From: Mesorhizobium sp. L2C084A000
GTDB taxonomy: Bacteria; Pseudomonadota; Alphaproteobacteria; Rhizobiales; Rhizobiaceae
Reading direction: 5' to 3'
NCBI RefSeq assembly: GCF_000502875.1
Contig: NZ_AYWX01000009.1
Location: 432,555-496,554 of the forward strand
DNA: 64,000 nucleotides
The translations under genes were made by a program, and so were the position numbers. Each line of letters opens with the position of its first letter. Positions within the stretch are counted from its first letter, which is position 1. The notes under the pieces were generated by a model. The model did no database searches. It saw only the letters and a list, made by a program, of their open reading frames with translations, and had not been told where the DNA came from. Positions 52,014 to 60,326 of the stretch are shown here, piece by piece.

Positions 52014-52459
52014 CGAATGATCTCGTTTGCTTGGATCTTGTCGGGCATGATGGAAGCGGTCTGGTCCTCATGCCCTTGCTTACCCAAATCCCGGCCACTT
52101 TGCGCGATCAGCACCGTGCCGACGCAGATGAAGGCGATGCCGGCGATCCGCCAGCCATTGAGGTCCTCGCGGAAGACGAAATAAGCGAAGATGGCGACGG
52201 CAACATAGGCGAGGCTGAGGAACGGATAAGCGAAGGAGAGCTCGACCTTGGACAGCACATAGAGATGCGAGGCCATCGAGATGACGAAGGTGCAGAGGCC
52301 AAGGAACACCCAGGGGCTGAAAACGATCTGCAACAGCTTGACGAGCGGATTGACGCCCTCGAACGAGATCGGCCCGAGCGACATCATGCCTTGCTTCAGC
52401 ATCAGCTGTGCGGCGGCATTGGTCATGACCGTAAAGAGAATGAAGACGATGTATTTCAT
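52010..52459 (-). CDS. Small EamA/SMR-type four-segment transporter
   Basis: 149 residues with four hydrophobic segments: 'MKYIVFILFTVMTNAAAQLM', 'VFSPWVFLGLCTFVISMASH', 'LSFAYPFLSLAYVAVAIFAY' and 'GIAFICVGTVLIAQSG'. Like ArnE/ArnF and related flippases that move polyprenyl-phosphate sugars across the inner membrane. Its place in the cluster supports flipping of a lipid-linked pentose. Confidence 0.75.
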   Translation of the reverse strand: MKYIVFILFTVMTNAAAQLMLKQGMMSLGPISFEGVNPLVKLLQIVFSPWVFLGLCTFVISMASHLYVLSKVELSFAYPFLSLAYVAVAIFAYFVFREDLNGWRIAGIAFICVGTVLIAQSGRDLGKQGHEDQTASIMPDKIQANEIIR

Positions 52460-52582
52460 GTGTTCCGAGCCACCCCTTCATGCTTCCTATTACAAACCAG
52501 CAAACATTTCGTGAAGCCACAAGAATGTTTTGAGTGAATCATGGATTTAACGATCGATAACCAAGAATTACTCAAGTTATAT

Positions 52583-53935
52583 CTATTCCGCTGCCTCGGC
52601 TACGCAGCGCCGCGTGTCGAGCTTCCTTGCCGTCCGCGCCCAGAAACTCGATAGGAAGGCGGGATCGCGAAGCAACTCCAGCCGCGGCCATTCGGGAAAG
52701 GACGAAGCGAAGATGTCTGCGCCCATACGAGCATCCTTGTAGGGATTGACGGCGCCGCCTGCCTCGACGGTGATGCGATCGAGTTCCCGCAACAAGGCCA
52801 GCGTCGCAGCCCCCCTGTTGGGGAAATCCAGCGTCAGCGTGTAGCCGGGACGCGGGAACGACAGCAGCGCCGGCGAGCGGATGGAGCCGAAGCGTTTCAA
52901 TACGGTGAGGAACGAGCCCTGCCCGGCTTGCCTTGCAGCCGCAAGCAATGCCGGCACGGCCTCGCGCGCCGCCGCTTCCGGCACCACGCTCTGGTGTTGG
53001 AAAAGCCCTTTCGGCCCATAAAGCCGGTTCCAGTCGCGCACGCCGTCGAGCGGGAAGAAGAAGCCCTGGTAGCCAACCTGGCGCGGCGCCGTCGACCGCC
53101 CCTTCTTCCACCTGTAGGCGGCGTTGAAGGCGGTCAGGAACGGCCGGTTGAGCACATTGAACGGCGGCTGGACCGGCACCGAGAGATTGCCACCGGCGCG
53201 CGAGGCGGCATGCGAGCCGTGCTCGGCATGATTGCCTGTAAACAGCAACCCGCGACCGCTATTGCGGCCGCCGGCAAGTTGGTCGATCCAGGCGACCGCA
53301 TATTCATTGGCCTGATCGGCCGCCTCGGCCAAACCGAAGAACTCGTCGAGATCGCGAAACGGCGTCGCCTTTTCGACGATGTCGAGCGAATGAACCCGCA
53401 TCAACCGGATCGAGGCAGACAGGATGAGACCGGTCAGCCCCATGCCGCCGATCGTCGCCGCAAACAGGCGCGCATTGTCTGCTGCCGAGCAGCGATAGGT
53501 CCTTCCGTCGGACCTGAGCAGCGTGAAGCTCTCGACATGGCAGCCGAAGGTGCCGCGCCGGTGATGGTTCTTGCCATGCACGTCATTGGCGATGGCGCCG
53601 CCGAGCGTGACGAATTGCGTGCCTGGCACAACCGCCGGAAAGAAGCCGTAAGGGGCGGCGTGGGCGATGATGTCGGACAACAGCACGCCGGCATCCGCCT
53701 CGAGAACACCGGTTTCGGCGTTGAAGGCGTGGATGCGGTTCAGCGATCGCATATCGACGACCGCTCCGGCCTCGTTCTGGCAGGAATCGCCGTAGGAGCG
53801 GCCATTGCCATAGGCAAGCAGCGACGCCGGCTTGGCCCGACCGCCCTTCAGCAGCGCGATCGCCTCATCGGCCCCGATGGCGCGCGGCGCCGGCGGTGTG
53901 GCAAGGCCAAAGCTTGGGAAACGTCCGGCGGCCAT
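52583..53935 (-). CDS. DprE1-like FAD-binding oxidoreductase
   Basis: 450 residues. FAD-binding segment 'YGNGRSYGDSC' and 'QFVTLGGAIANDVHGKNHHR' followed by 'GTFGCHV' are the DprE1 signature. In mycobacteria DprE1 oxidises decaprenylphosphoryl-ribose at C2', the first half of the epimerisation to the arabinose donor. It ends three bases from the UbiA gene and is co-transcribed with it. Substrate in this organism is inferred. Confidence 0.8.
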   Translation of the reverse strand: MAAGRFPSFGLATPPAPRAIGADEAIALLKGGRAKPASLLAYGNGRSYGDSCQNEAGAVVDMRSLNRIHAFNAETGVLEADAGVLLSDIIAHAAPYGFFPAVVPGTQFVTLGGAIANDVHGKNHHRRGTFGCHVESFTLLRSDGRTYRCSAADNARLFAATIGGMGLTGLILSASIRLMRVHSLDIVEKATPFRDLDEFFGLAEAADQANEYAVAWIDQLAGGRNSGRGLLFTGNHAEHGSHAASRAGGNLSVPVQPPFNVLNRPFLTAFNAAYRWKKGRSTAPRQVGYQGFFFPLDGVRDWNRLYGPKGLFQHQSVVPEAAAREAVPALLAAARQAGQGSFLTVLKRFGSIRSPALLSFPRPGYTLTLDFPNRGAATLALLRELDRITVEAGGAVNPYKDARMGADIFASSFPEWPRLELLRDPAFLSSFWARTARKLDTRRCVAEAAE

Positions 53936-53937
53936 GC

Positions 53938-55371
53938 CTACCAGCCCCCGATGACCAGCATCACCGCACCGATCAGCACCACGATCTGGCTGCGCCAGTC
54001 GCGGATGATGAACACGACCGGATCGTCATGCATCTCGTTGCGGCGCGCCAGGATCCAGACGCGCATGGTGAGATAAAGCACGATCGGCGCCAGCGGCCAG
54101 ATCAGCCATGGATGCGGATAGAGCTCCCGCACCGCGACACTGTCCATGTAGAGCGCCAGCACCAGCGCCGAGGAGAAGGCCGAGGCCATGCCGGCCTGGG
54201 CGACGATCTCCTGGTCTTCGGTGCGATAGCCGCGGCCGGCAATGCGCTCGCCAGGCGGAATGGCGGTGGTGCGCAATTCGACGAAGCGCTTCACCAGCGC
54301 CAGCGACAGGAAGAAGAAGATAGAGAAGGCCAGCAGCCAGAACGAGACGTCGACGCCGGTCGCCGCCGCACCGGCCAGGACGCGGATCGTGTAGAGGCCG
54401 GCGAGCGTCAGCACATCGACCAGCAGCATGCGCTTGAACGACAGCGAATAGGCCGTGGTGACGACCATGTAGCCGCCAAGCACAGCCAGAAATTCGTGCG
54501 ACAAGAACAGCCCGGTGCCGAAGCCGATCGCCAAAAGCATCGCAATCGCGCCAAGTCCGAACGGGATGGACAGCGCACCGCTGGCGAACGGCCTGTTGCG
54601 CTTGGTGAGGTGTTTGCGGTCGAGCGCGAGGTCAAAGAAATCGTTGAGGATGTAGATGGCCGATGCCACCGCACTGAACGAGACGAATGCCAGCAGGCAT
54701 TGCCAGATCATGTCGGTGTTGAAATATTCGTGCGAGAGCACCATCGGCACTGCGATCAGCGAATTCTTCAGCCACTGATGGACACGCAGCATCTTGACGA
54801 TGGTCCGCAAAGTCGGCTTCGGCGCCGGCATCGTCTCGGCGCCATGTGCCGCCTGCCAGCGCGCGGCATGGCGGTCGGGCGCGACGACGATCGCGTTGCG
54901 CGCTGCATCAAAGACTTGGAGATCGTGACGGCTGTTGCCGGCATAGTCGAAACCGCCATCACCATAGGCTGCGATCAGCGAAGCGCGCTTCCTGCCCGAG
55001 GTGAGATTGGCGAGACCATCGGTGGCCAGCACCTGGTCGAAAATGCCGAGATGGACCGCGATGGCATCGGCGAACTTGCGCGGCGTGCCGGTCGCCAGCA
55101 CGATCTTGCGGCCTTCGGCATGCTCGGTCCGGAGGCGGCAAAGCAGCACCTCGCGATAGGGCAGCGATGCCGGATCGATGTCGATGCGCTGCGCGATTGC
55201 CTGCTTCAGCCGCGCCGGTCCGCCGGCGGCCCAGAAAGGCACGAGGAAGATATAGAGCGGGTTCTTCTTGAGAAGGATGAACAGCCCTTCCCACAACAGG
55301 TCGGTCGCGATCAGCGTGCCGTCGAGATCGACCGCAAGCGGTATTGCGTTCCTGTCCGACCGCGCATCCAT
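53938..55371 (-). CDS. HAD-UbiA fusion, polyprenyl-phosphate phosphoribosyltransferase-like
   Basis: 477 residues. The N-terminal 190 form a HAD phosphatase ('LAVDLDGTLIATD'), the rest a UbiA membrane domain with the metal motif 'NDFFDLALDRKH' and eight or so membrane segments. Rv3806c-type UbiA proteins join phosphoribose to a polyprenyl phosphate; a phosphatase then removes the 5-phosphate. This protein carries both activities in one chain. With DprE1-like next to it, the pair could make polyprenyl-phosphate ribose or arabinose. Confidence 0.82.
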   Translation of the reverse strand: MDARSDRNAIPLAVDLDGTLIATDLLWEGLFILLKKNPLYIFLVPFWAAGGPARLKQAIAQRIDIDPASLPYREVLLCRLRTEHAEGRKIVLATGTPRKFADAIAVHLGIFDQVLATDGLANLTSGRKRASLIAAYGDGGFDYAGNSRHDLQVFDAARNAIVVAPDRHAARWQAAHGAETMPAPKPTLRTIVKMLRVHQWLKNSLIAVPMVLSHEYFNTDMIWQCLLAFVSFSAVASAIYILNDFFDLALDRKHLTKRNRPFASGALSIPFGLGAIAMLLAIGFGTGLFLSHEFLAVLGGYMVVTTAYSLSFKRMLLVDVLTLAGLYTIRVLAGAAATGVDVSFWLLAFSIFFFLSLALVKRFVELRTTAIPPGERIAGRGYRTEDQEIVAQAGMASAFSSALVLALYMDSVAVRELYPHPWLIWPLAPIVLYLTMRVWILARRNEMHDDPVVFIIRDWRSQIVVLIGAVMLVIGGW

Positions 55372-55525
55372 GTCCTACCCTGCCCGCGTAGAGTTGCGCG
55401 CCGCTTTTCGGCGTCTTGAGGCTGGTATAGCGGGCGATGACGTAGCGAACGTTAAAACGCACGGTTGCAGACGGCTGCCATGGGGGTATTTCCGGCGTCA
55501 TTGTTAAACAACCGCTACCGGAAAC

Positions 55526-55554
55526 GATAAAAGGCCGGGCAAATTCCCGGCCTC
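55526..55554 (-). terminator. Rho-independent terminator
   Basis: GGCCGGG (55533-55539) and CCCGGCC (55546-55552); on the minus strand TTTT follows at 55532-55529. It closes the small exported-protein gene at 55574. Confidence 0.75.
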
Positions 55555-55573
55555 CGCAATCGTGACGCCAGGA

Positions 55574-55837
55574 TTACTTGATGCGGGCGACACCGCCCGA
55601 AATCTCGACGGTTTCCGAACCGGTCAGGGCTTCGAGGTCGCCATTGGGCAAGGTGACGAAGCAGCCATTCGGGCAGAACTCAACCGTTTCGCCACCGGCC
55701 AACGCAAGGTCGGTCTTGCTGCCGCCCTCGGTGACGACCAGCGTTCGGGTCTCGGCGTCCTTGTTGACCGCGCTCGCGGCATGGACCGAGCCGATAGCGG
55801 CGACCAGGGCGACGGCAGCGACGAGAGACTTCCACAT
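55574..55837 (-). CDS. Small exported protein of unknown function
   Basis: 87 residues from the ATG at 55837 (MWKSLVAAVALVAAIGSVHA); a longer frame from 55948 lacks a site. The signal peptide ends near 'VHAAS'. The mature part contains 'GETVEFCPNGCFVTLPNGDL', with two cysteines that may bridge. It resembles small rhizobial periplasmic proteins of unknown role. Confidence 0.65.
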   Translation of the reverse strand: MWKSLVAAVALVAAIGSVHAASAVNKDAETRTLVVTEGGSKTDLALAGGETVEFCPNGCFVTLPNGDLEALTGSETVEISGGVARIK

Positions 55838-55991
55838 GGTGCAATATCGGTGTTCCCACCGCCTCTGTTGCATTTCGCAAGGCATTTTCGCCTTTGCATG
55901 GAGCTTATATGAGATGGAAGCTGAACCGCAACTGAATGCCCCATTCATGCCGCAATCGGCTTTCGATGGTTGAGACCCACCGATTCCCAGC

Positions 55992-58496
55992 CTAGTCCGG
56001 ATCTGGCTTCCTGGTTTTGCGGGACTTGACTAGTCGCTTCTTCTCCGCCTCGGCTTCGGCCTTCACCTGCTCCTGTTCGGCGAAGTCGGCCTCGATCTTG
56101 TCGTCGTCTGTCGGCCAGGCCTTGGGCTTGTGGGCCTCGACCACGGCGCGTGGCGTCGAGGGCATCTCGATGTGTTCGCTGCTGAATTTTTCAAGCACGG
56201 CAAAACGGATGTCGTTCTGCGCGATGTTGCCGTTCATCACATCGGCCAGGAACACGCGGATCTCGAATTCCAGGGCGGCAGGGCCGAAATTGGAAAACAG
56301 CACGAAGGGTTCGGGGTTCTTCAGCACCATCGGGTGGCTGCGGGCGATCTCCAGCAGGACGGCATGAACCTGCTTGACGTCGCTGCCATAGGCGACGCCG
56401 ACCTTGATGTCGATGCGGCCGAGCTTGTTGCGGTGCGTCCAGTTGCCGACGGCATTGTTGATCAGGTTCGAGTTGGGCAGGATCACCGATTGCCGCTGGA
56501 AGGTTTCGATCTCGGTGGCGCGCACGCTGATCTTCTTGACTGTGCCGCTGACATCGCCGGCAACGATCCAGTCGCCCACCTTGAACGGCCGTTCGGCCAA
56601 CAGGATCAGGCCGGAAACGAAATTAGACACCACGTTCTGCAGGCCAAAGCCGATACCGAGGGAAAGAGCGCCGGCGACCAGCGCCAGGCTGGACAGGTCG
56701 ATGCCCGCCGCCGAGATGCCGACCAGTGCCGCGAGCGCGACGCCGGCATAGCCGACCGCCAGCCGGATCGAGTTGCGCACGCCGGTATCGACCTTGCCAC
56801 GCGCCATCACGGAACCGTCGAGCCAGCCCTGGAACCAGCGTGTCAGGAAATAGCCTATGACGAAGACGACGATGCCGGAGAGGATGCCGGTGACCGAGAT
56901 CGTCACCGAGCCGATGTTGATCCCGGTTGCGAGCTTGTAGGCCCAGGCCTGGATATCGCCGGGCTGGAAACCCCACATCAGCAGGATCAACGGCAGGAAC
57001 ACCAGCACGATCATCACATTGATGGCAACGCTGACGACAAGGCCGAGCTGGTCGAGGGCTGTATCCTCGTAGCTGGATTTGGCCGACAGCCAGCGCCCGA
57101 CGGTCGTGTTGGCGAAAGCACCCTCCTCGCCGATCGCCTGCGCCGACAGGAAGCCGATATAGGCGGTGATCAGCACGGTGCCGGTAACGACGACCTGCAA
57201 CGAAACGAACAGAGCAAGGCCGATGTAACCGAGCAGCGCCGCGACGATGGTGAAAAGACCGAGCGCAAGCGCCGTATAGCGCAGCCATGCCGGCCAAGGC
57301 CGCCAGCTTCCGTCACGCGCCTTGAACGGCCTCAGCATCGCCATCAGGATCAGGATGACGCCGACGATGATGGTGGCGCCGAAACTGCGGGCGATGGTCA
57401 GCGACAGCGGCGAGCCCATTTTGTCGTTGATGACCGACAGGAAATAATTGACGCCGATGACCACGGCCATGGCGGTCGTCAGCCGCACCAGCCAGCGCGC
57501 CGGACCTGTCTCGACGGGGATAAGGCGCCAATTCGGCAGCCGCGGCTCGAGCGCCGCATTGGTCAATCGGTTGACGCAGAACACCACCCCGATGACGGCC
57601 GCGAGCGCATTCAGGAAGAGGCCGATGTCGCCACGCAACACATTGTAATAGTTGAAAAAGAACACCGTGGAGGCCAAGAACACGCCAACCGCCAGCGTCG
57701 GCAGCAAGGTCGACCAGAAGGCCACCGACAAGCGGCTGAGATAGGATGGATCCTCATTGGCAGGGTCGGCTTCGAACACGCGCCCGAACAGGCGCCGGCC
57801 ACCGACCAGCAGCACCAGCGCCAGCCCGAGCGCCACGAAGGTTGCCGCCAGAATGGCCTGGAACTTGAACTTGAAAGCGAAGCTTAGCCATGACGACACC
57901 GCTTTGTAGAAATTGCCGAATTCGTCCCTGGCGTCCGAAAAGACCTGCGGGCTGAGCGCGTCGGACAGCACATAGCGCTTGGTGAGCACATTGCGGAACA
58001 GCTCGCTGCGCATGTTGCCGATCTTGTCGATCAGCCCGCTGATGCGGATCGAAAGCGATTGGGCTTGCGCAATGACGGCATTGATCTCCGCCTTTTCCGA
58101 CACCAGCGCCTCGCGTTCGCCGCTGACGATGTCGGGCTCCGGCGGCTGACCCGCGGCAGGTGCCGCGCCAAGCTGCTCAAGACGGCTGTTGATCTCGCCA
58201 AGACGCGTACGGAAGGCCAGTGCGCTGTTCAGCGATTGCCGCGACAGCTCCTCGAGTTGCAAGCGGATATCGACAAGGCTGCTATCCTCCTCGCCGTCCT
58301 GCTGTATCTGCTTCTCGAAATTGTCGGTCTTGGTCGTCAGCGCCTGGATGATCTTCTGCTGGTCGGCGACCAGTCCGGCAGGCGCCTGGCCAAGCCCCTG
58401 TGCCACCGCATCGAACGACAGCGGCGCCGAGACGACAAGCGTGAGGATCAAAATGAGACGAAGCAATCGGAAAAGCATGATTTGTTGGCGACTCAT
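55992..58496 (-). CDS. Large MscS-type mechanosensitive channel (DUF3772 domain)
   Basis: 834 residues from the ATG at 58496; a TTG at 58511 and an ATG at 58478 are alternatives. Signal peptide ('LRLILILTLVVSAPLSFDAV'), then a periplasmic helical DUF3772 domain (about 35-200), about ten membrane segments, and the MscS core with 'GIGFGLQNVVSNFVSGLILL' near residue 630. The C-terminus is charged and Lys-rich. It would release solutes on osmotic downshift; fits an organism that accumulates betaines, though the link is inference. Confidence 0.85.
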   Translation of the reverse strand: MSRQQIMLFRLLRLILILTLVVSAPLSFDAVAQGLGQAPAGLVADQQKIIQALTTKTDNFEKQIQQDGEEDSSLVDIRLQLEELSRQSLNSALAFRTRLGEINSRLEQLGAAPAAGQPPEPDIVSGEREALVSEKAEINAVIAQAQSLSIRISGLIDKIGNMRSELFRNVLTKRYVLSDALSPQVFSDARDEFGNFYKAVSSWLSFAFKFKFQAILAATFVALGLALVLLVGGRRLFGRVFEADPANEDPSYLSRLSVAFWSTLLPTLAVGVFLASTVFFFNYYNVLRGDIGLFLNALAAVIGVVFCVNRLTNAALEPRLPNWRLIPVETGPARWLVRLTTAMAVVIGVNYFLSVINDKMGSPLSLTIARSFGATIIVGVILILMAMLRPFKARDGSWRPWPAWLRYTALALGLFTIVAALLGYIGLALFVSLQVVVTGTVLITAYIGFLSAQAIGEEGAFANTTVGRWLSAKSSYEDTALDQLGLVVSVAINVMIVLVFLPLILLMWGFQPGDIQAWAYKLATGINIGSVTISVTGILSGIVVFVIGYFLTRWFQGWLDGSVMARGKVDTGVRNSIRLAVGYAGVALAALVGISAAGIDLSSLALVAGALSLGIGFGLQNVVSNFVSGLILLAERPFKVGDWIVAGDVSGTVKKISVRATEIETFQRQSVILPNSNLINNAVGNWTHRNKLGRIDIKVGVAYGSDVKQVHAVLLEIARSHPMVLKNPEPFVLFSNFGPAALEFEIRVFLADVMNGNIAQNDIRFAVLEKFSSEHIEMPSTPRAVVEAHKPKAWPTDDDKIEADFAEQEQVKAEAEAEKKRLVKSRKTRKPDPD

Positions 58497-58734
58497 CGGC
58501 GGCGAAGGCAATTTGAAAGCCTGTCCTTGATAAAGACGGCCCTATCATGGGGCAAGCCGTCGCATCGCGGACTCATCCGATCATTGACCTCACTGATCCT
58601 GACTCTCATTGAGCCCAGACCCCATTGATCCCCTGACCGATGCGTCGGCCAGTCGAAAGGCGATGGCGCAATATTGGCTTTGCCGGTGCGGCCTGCTCTA
58701 TAGTCTGCCGCATCGCCCGAACCGGATGACATCA

Positions 58735-59994
58735 ATGGCAGAGTACTCGGCCTTTTCGCTGCTCGCGAACGCGCTCAAGGGAAACAAGGATTGGAAGCCG
58801 GCATGGCGCAAGCCGGACCCGAAGGCGTCCTATGACGTCATCATCATCGGCGGCGGCGGTCATGGGCTGGCGACCGCCTATTATCTTGCCAAGGAACACG
58901 GCATCACCAATGTCGCCGTTGTGGAAAAGGGCTGGCTCGGCTCCGGCAATGTCGGCCGCAACACAACGGCGGTGCGCTCGAACTATCTGCTGCCGGCCAA
59001 CACCCGCTTCTACGAACACTCGATGAAGCTGTGGGAAAACCTTTCGCACGAGCTCAACTACAATGTCATGTTCTCGCAGCGCGGCTGCCTGAACCTGGCG
59101 CACACGCCGGCCCAGTTCGACGACTATGCAAGACGCGGCAATGCCATGCGCCATCTCGGCGTCGATGCCGAACTGATGACGAAGGCTGAGATCAAACGTC
59201 TGATTCCGGCGCTCGACATCTCCGACAGCGCGCGCTTTCCGGTGGTTGGCGGCCTGATGCAGCGACGCGCCGGCACCGCCCGCCATGATGCGGTGGCCTG
59301 GGGCTATGCGCGCGGCGCCGACCGTCGCGGCGTCGACATCATCGAAAACTGCGAGGTCACCGGCTTCCTGCGCGACGGCGACCGCATTTCAGGCGTGACG
59401 ACGTCCCGTGGCGACATCCGCGCCAGGAAGGTGGCCGTTGCGGTCGCCGGCAGCACCGGGCGTGTCATGCAGCTTGCCGGTATCGAGACAATGCCGATCG
59501 AGAGCCATGTGCTGCAGGCCTTCGTCACCGAATCGCTGAAACCCTTCATCGACACGGTCGTCACCTTCGGCATGGGCCATTTCTACATGTCGCAGTCGGA
59601 CAAGGGCGGCCTCATCTATGGCGGCGACATCGACGGCTACAACAGCTACGCCCAGCGCGGCAATTTGCCCGTCGTCGACGAGGTGATGAGCGAAATGCTG
59701 GCGCTGTTTCCGGGCCTTGCGCGCGTGCGCATGCTGCGCTCCTGGGGCGGTGTTTGCGACATGTCGATGGACGGCTCGCCGATCATCACCACCGGCCCCC
59801 TGCCCGGCATGTATCTCAACTGCGGCTGGTGCTATGGCGGCTTCAAGGCGACGCCGGCTTCCGGCTGGTGCTTCGCCTGGACCATCGCCAAGGACCAGCC
59901 GCACGATCTCAACGCCCCCTTCACCCTCGACCGCTTCCACCGCGGCCTGGTGATCGACGACAAGGGCCAGGGTGCAAACCCGCGGCTGCATTAG
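58735..59994 (+). CDS. soxB: Sarcosine oxidase subunit beta
   Basis: 419 residues from the ATG at 58735; an ATG nine bases upstream is possible. 'YDVIIIGGGGHGLATAYYLA' binds FAD and 'GTARHDAVAWG' holds His184, matching the covalent-FMN histidine of heterotetrameric sarcosine oxidases. It oxidises sarcosine to glycine and a methylene group delivered to THF by the alpha subunit, with H2O2 made. First of soxBDAG. Confidence 0.95.
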   Translation: MAEYSAFSLLANALKGNKDWKPAWRKPDPKASYDVIIIGGGGHGLATAYYLAKEHGITNVAVVEKGWLGSGNVGRNTTAVRSNYLLPANTRFYEHSMKLWENLSHELNYNVMFSQRGCLNLAHTPAQFDDYARRGNAMRHLGVDAELMTKAEIKRLIPALDISDSARFPVVGGLMQRRAGTARHDAVAWGYARGADRRGVDIIENCEVTGFLRDGDRISGVTTSRGDIRARKVAVAVAGSTGRVMQLAGIETMPIESHVLQAFVTESLKPFIDTVVTFGMGHFYMSQSDKGGLIYGGDIDGYNSYAQRGNLPVVDEVMSEMLALFPGLARVRMLRSWGGVCDMSMDGSPIITTGPLPGMYLNCGWCYGGFKATPASGWCFAWTIAKDQPHDLNAPFTLDRFHRGLVIDDKGQGANPRLH

Positions 59995-60011
59995 GCATTA
60001 GGTAGAGTTCA

Positions 60012-60326
60012 ATGTTGATCACTTGCCCCTATTGCGGCCCGCGCGACGTCATCGAGTTCACCTATCAGGGTGACGGCAACCGTGAGCGCCCCGACCCCGC
60101 CTCGCAGAATTTCGAGGCGTGGAACGCCTATGTCTATGACAGGCTGAACCCGGCCGGGGATCACAACGAGATCTGGCAGCATTCCGGCGGTTGCCGCACG
60201 CATCTGCGCGTCGTGCGCAACACGCTGACGCATGAGATTTCCAGCGTTGCTTTTGTGCGCGGTGATCATCAAGGGCGCGGCGATCATGGCTCCGCCGCGC
60301 GCCGCAAGGCGGAGGACAAGTCATGA
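60012..60326 (+). CDS. soxD: Sarcosine oxidase subunit delta
   Basis: 104 residues with the zinc-site start 'MLITCPYCGPRD' and 'HSGGCRTHLRVVRNT'. It lies 17 bp after soxB and overlaps soxA by four bases (ATGA). Structural zinc subunit of the tetramer. Confidence 0.93.
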   Translation: MLITCPYCGPRDVIEFTYQGDGNRERPDPASQNFEAWNAYVYDRLNPAGDHNEIWQHSGGCRTHLRVVRNTLTHEISSVAFVRGDHQGRGDHGSAARRKAEDKS

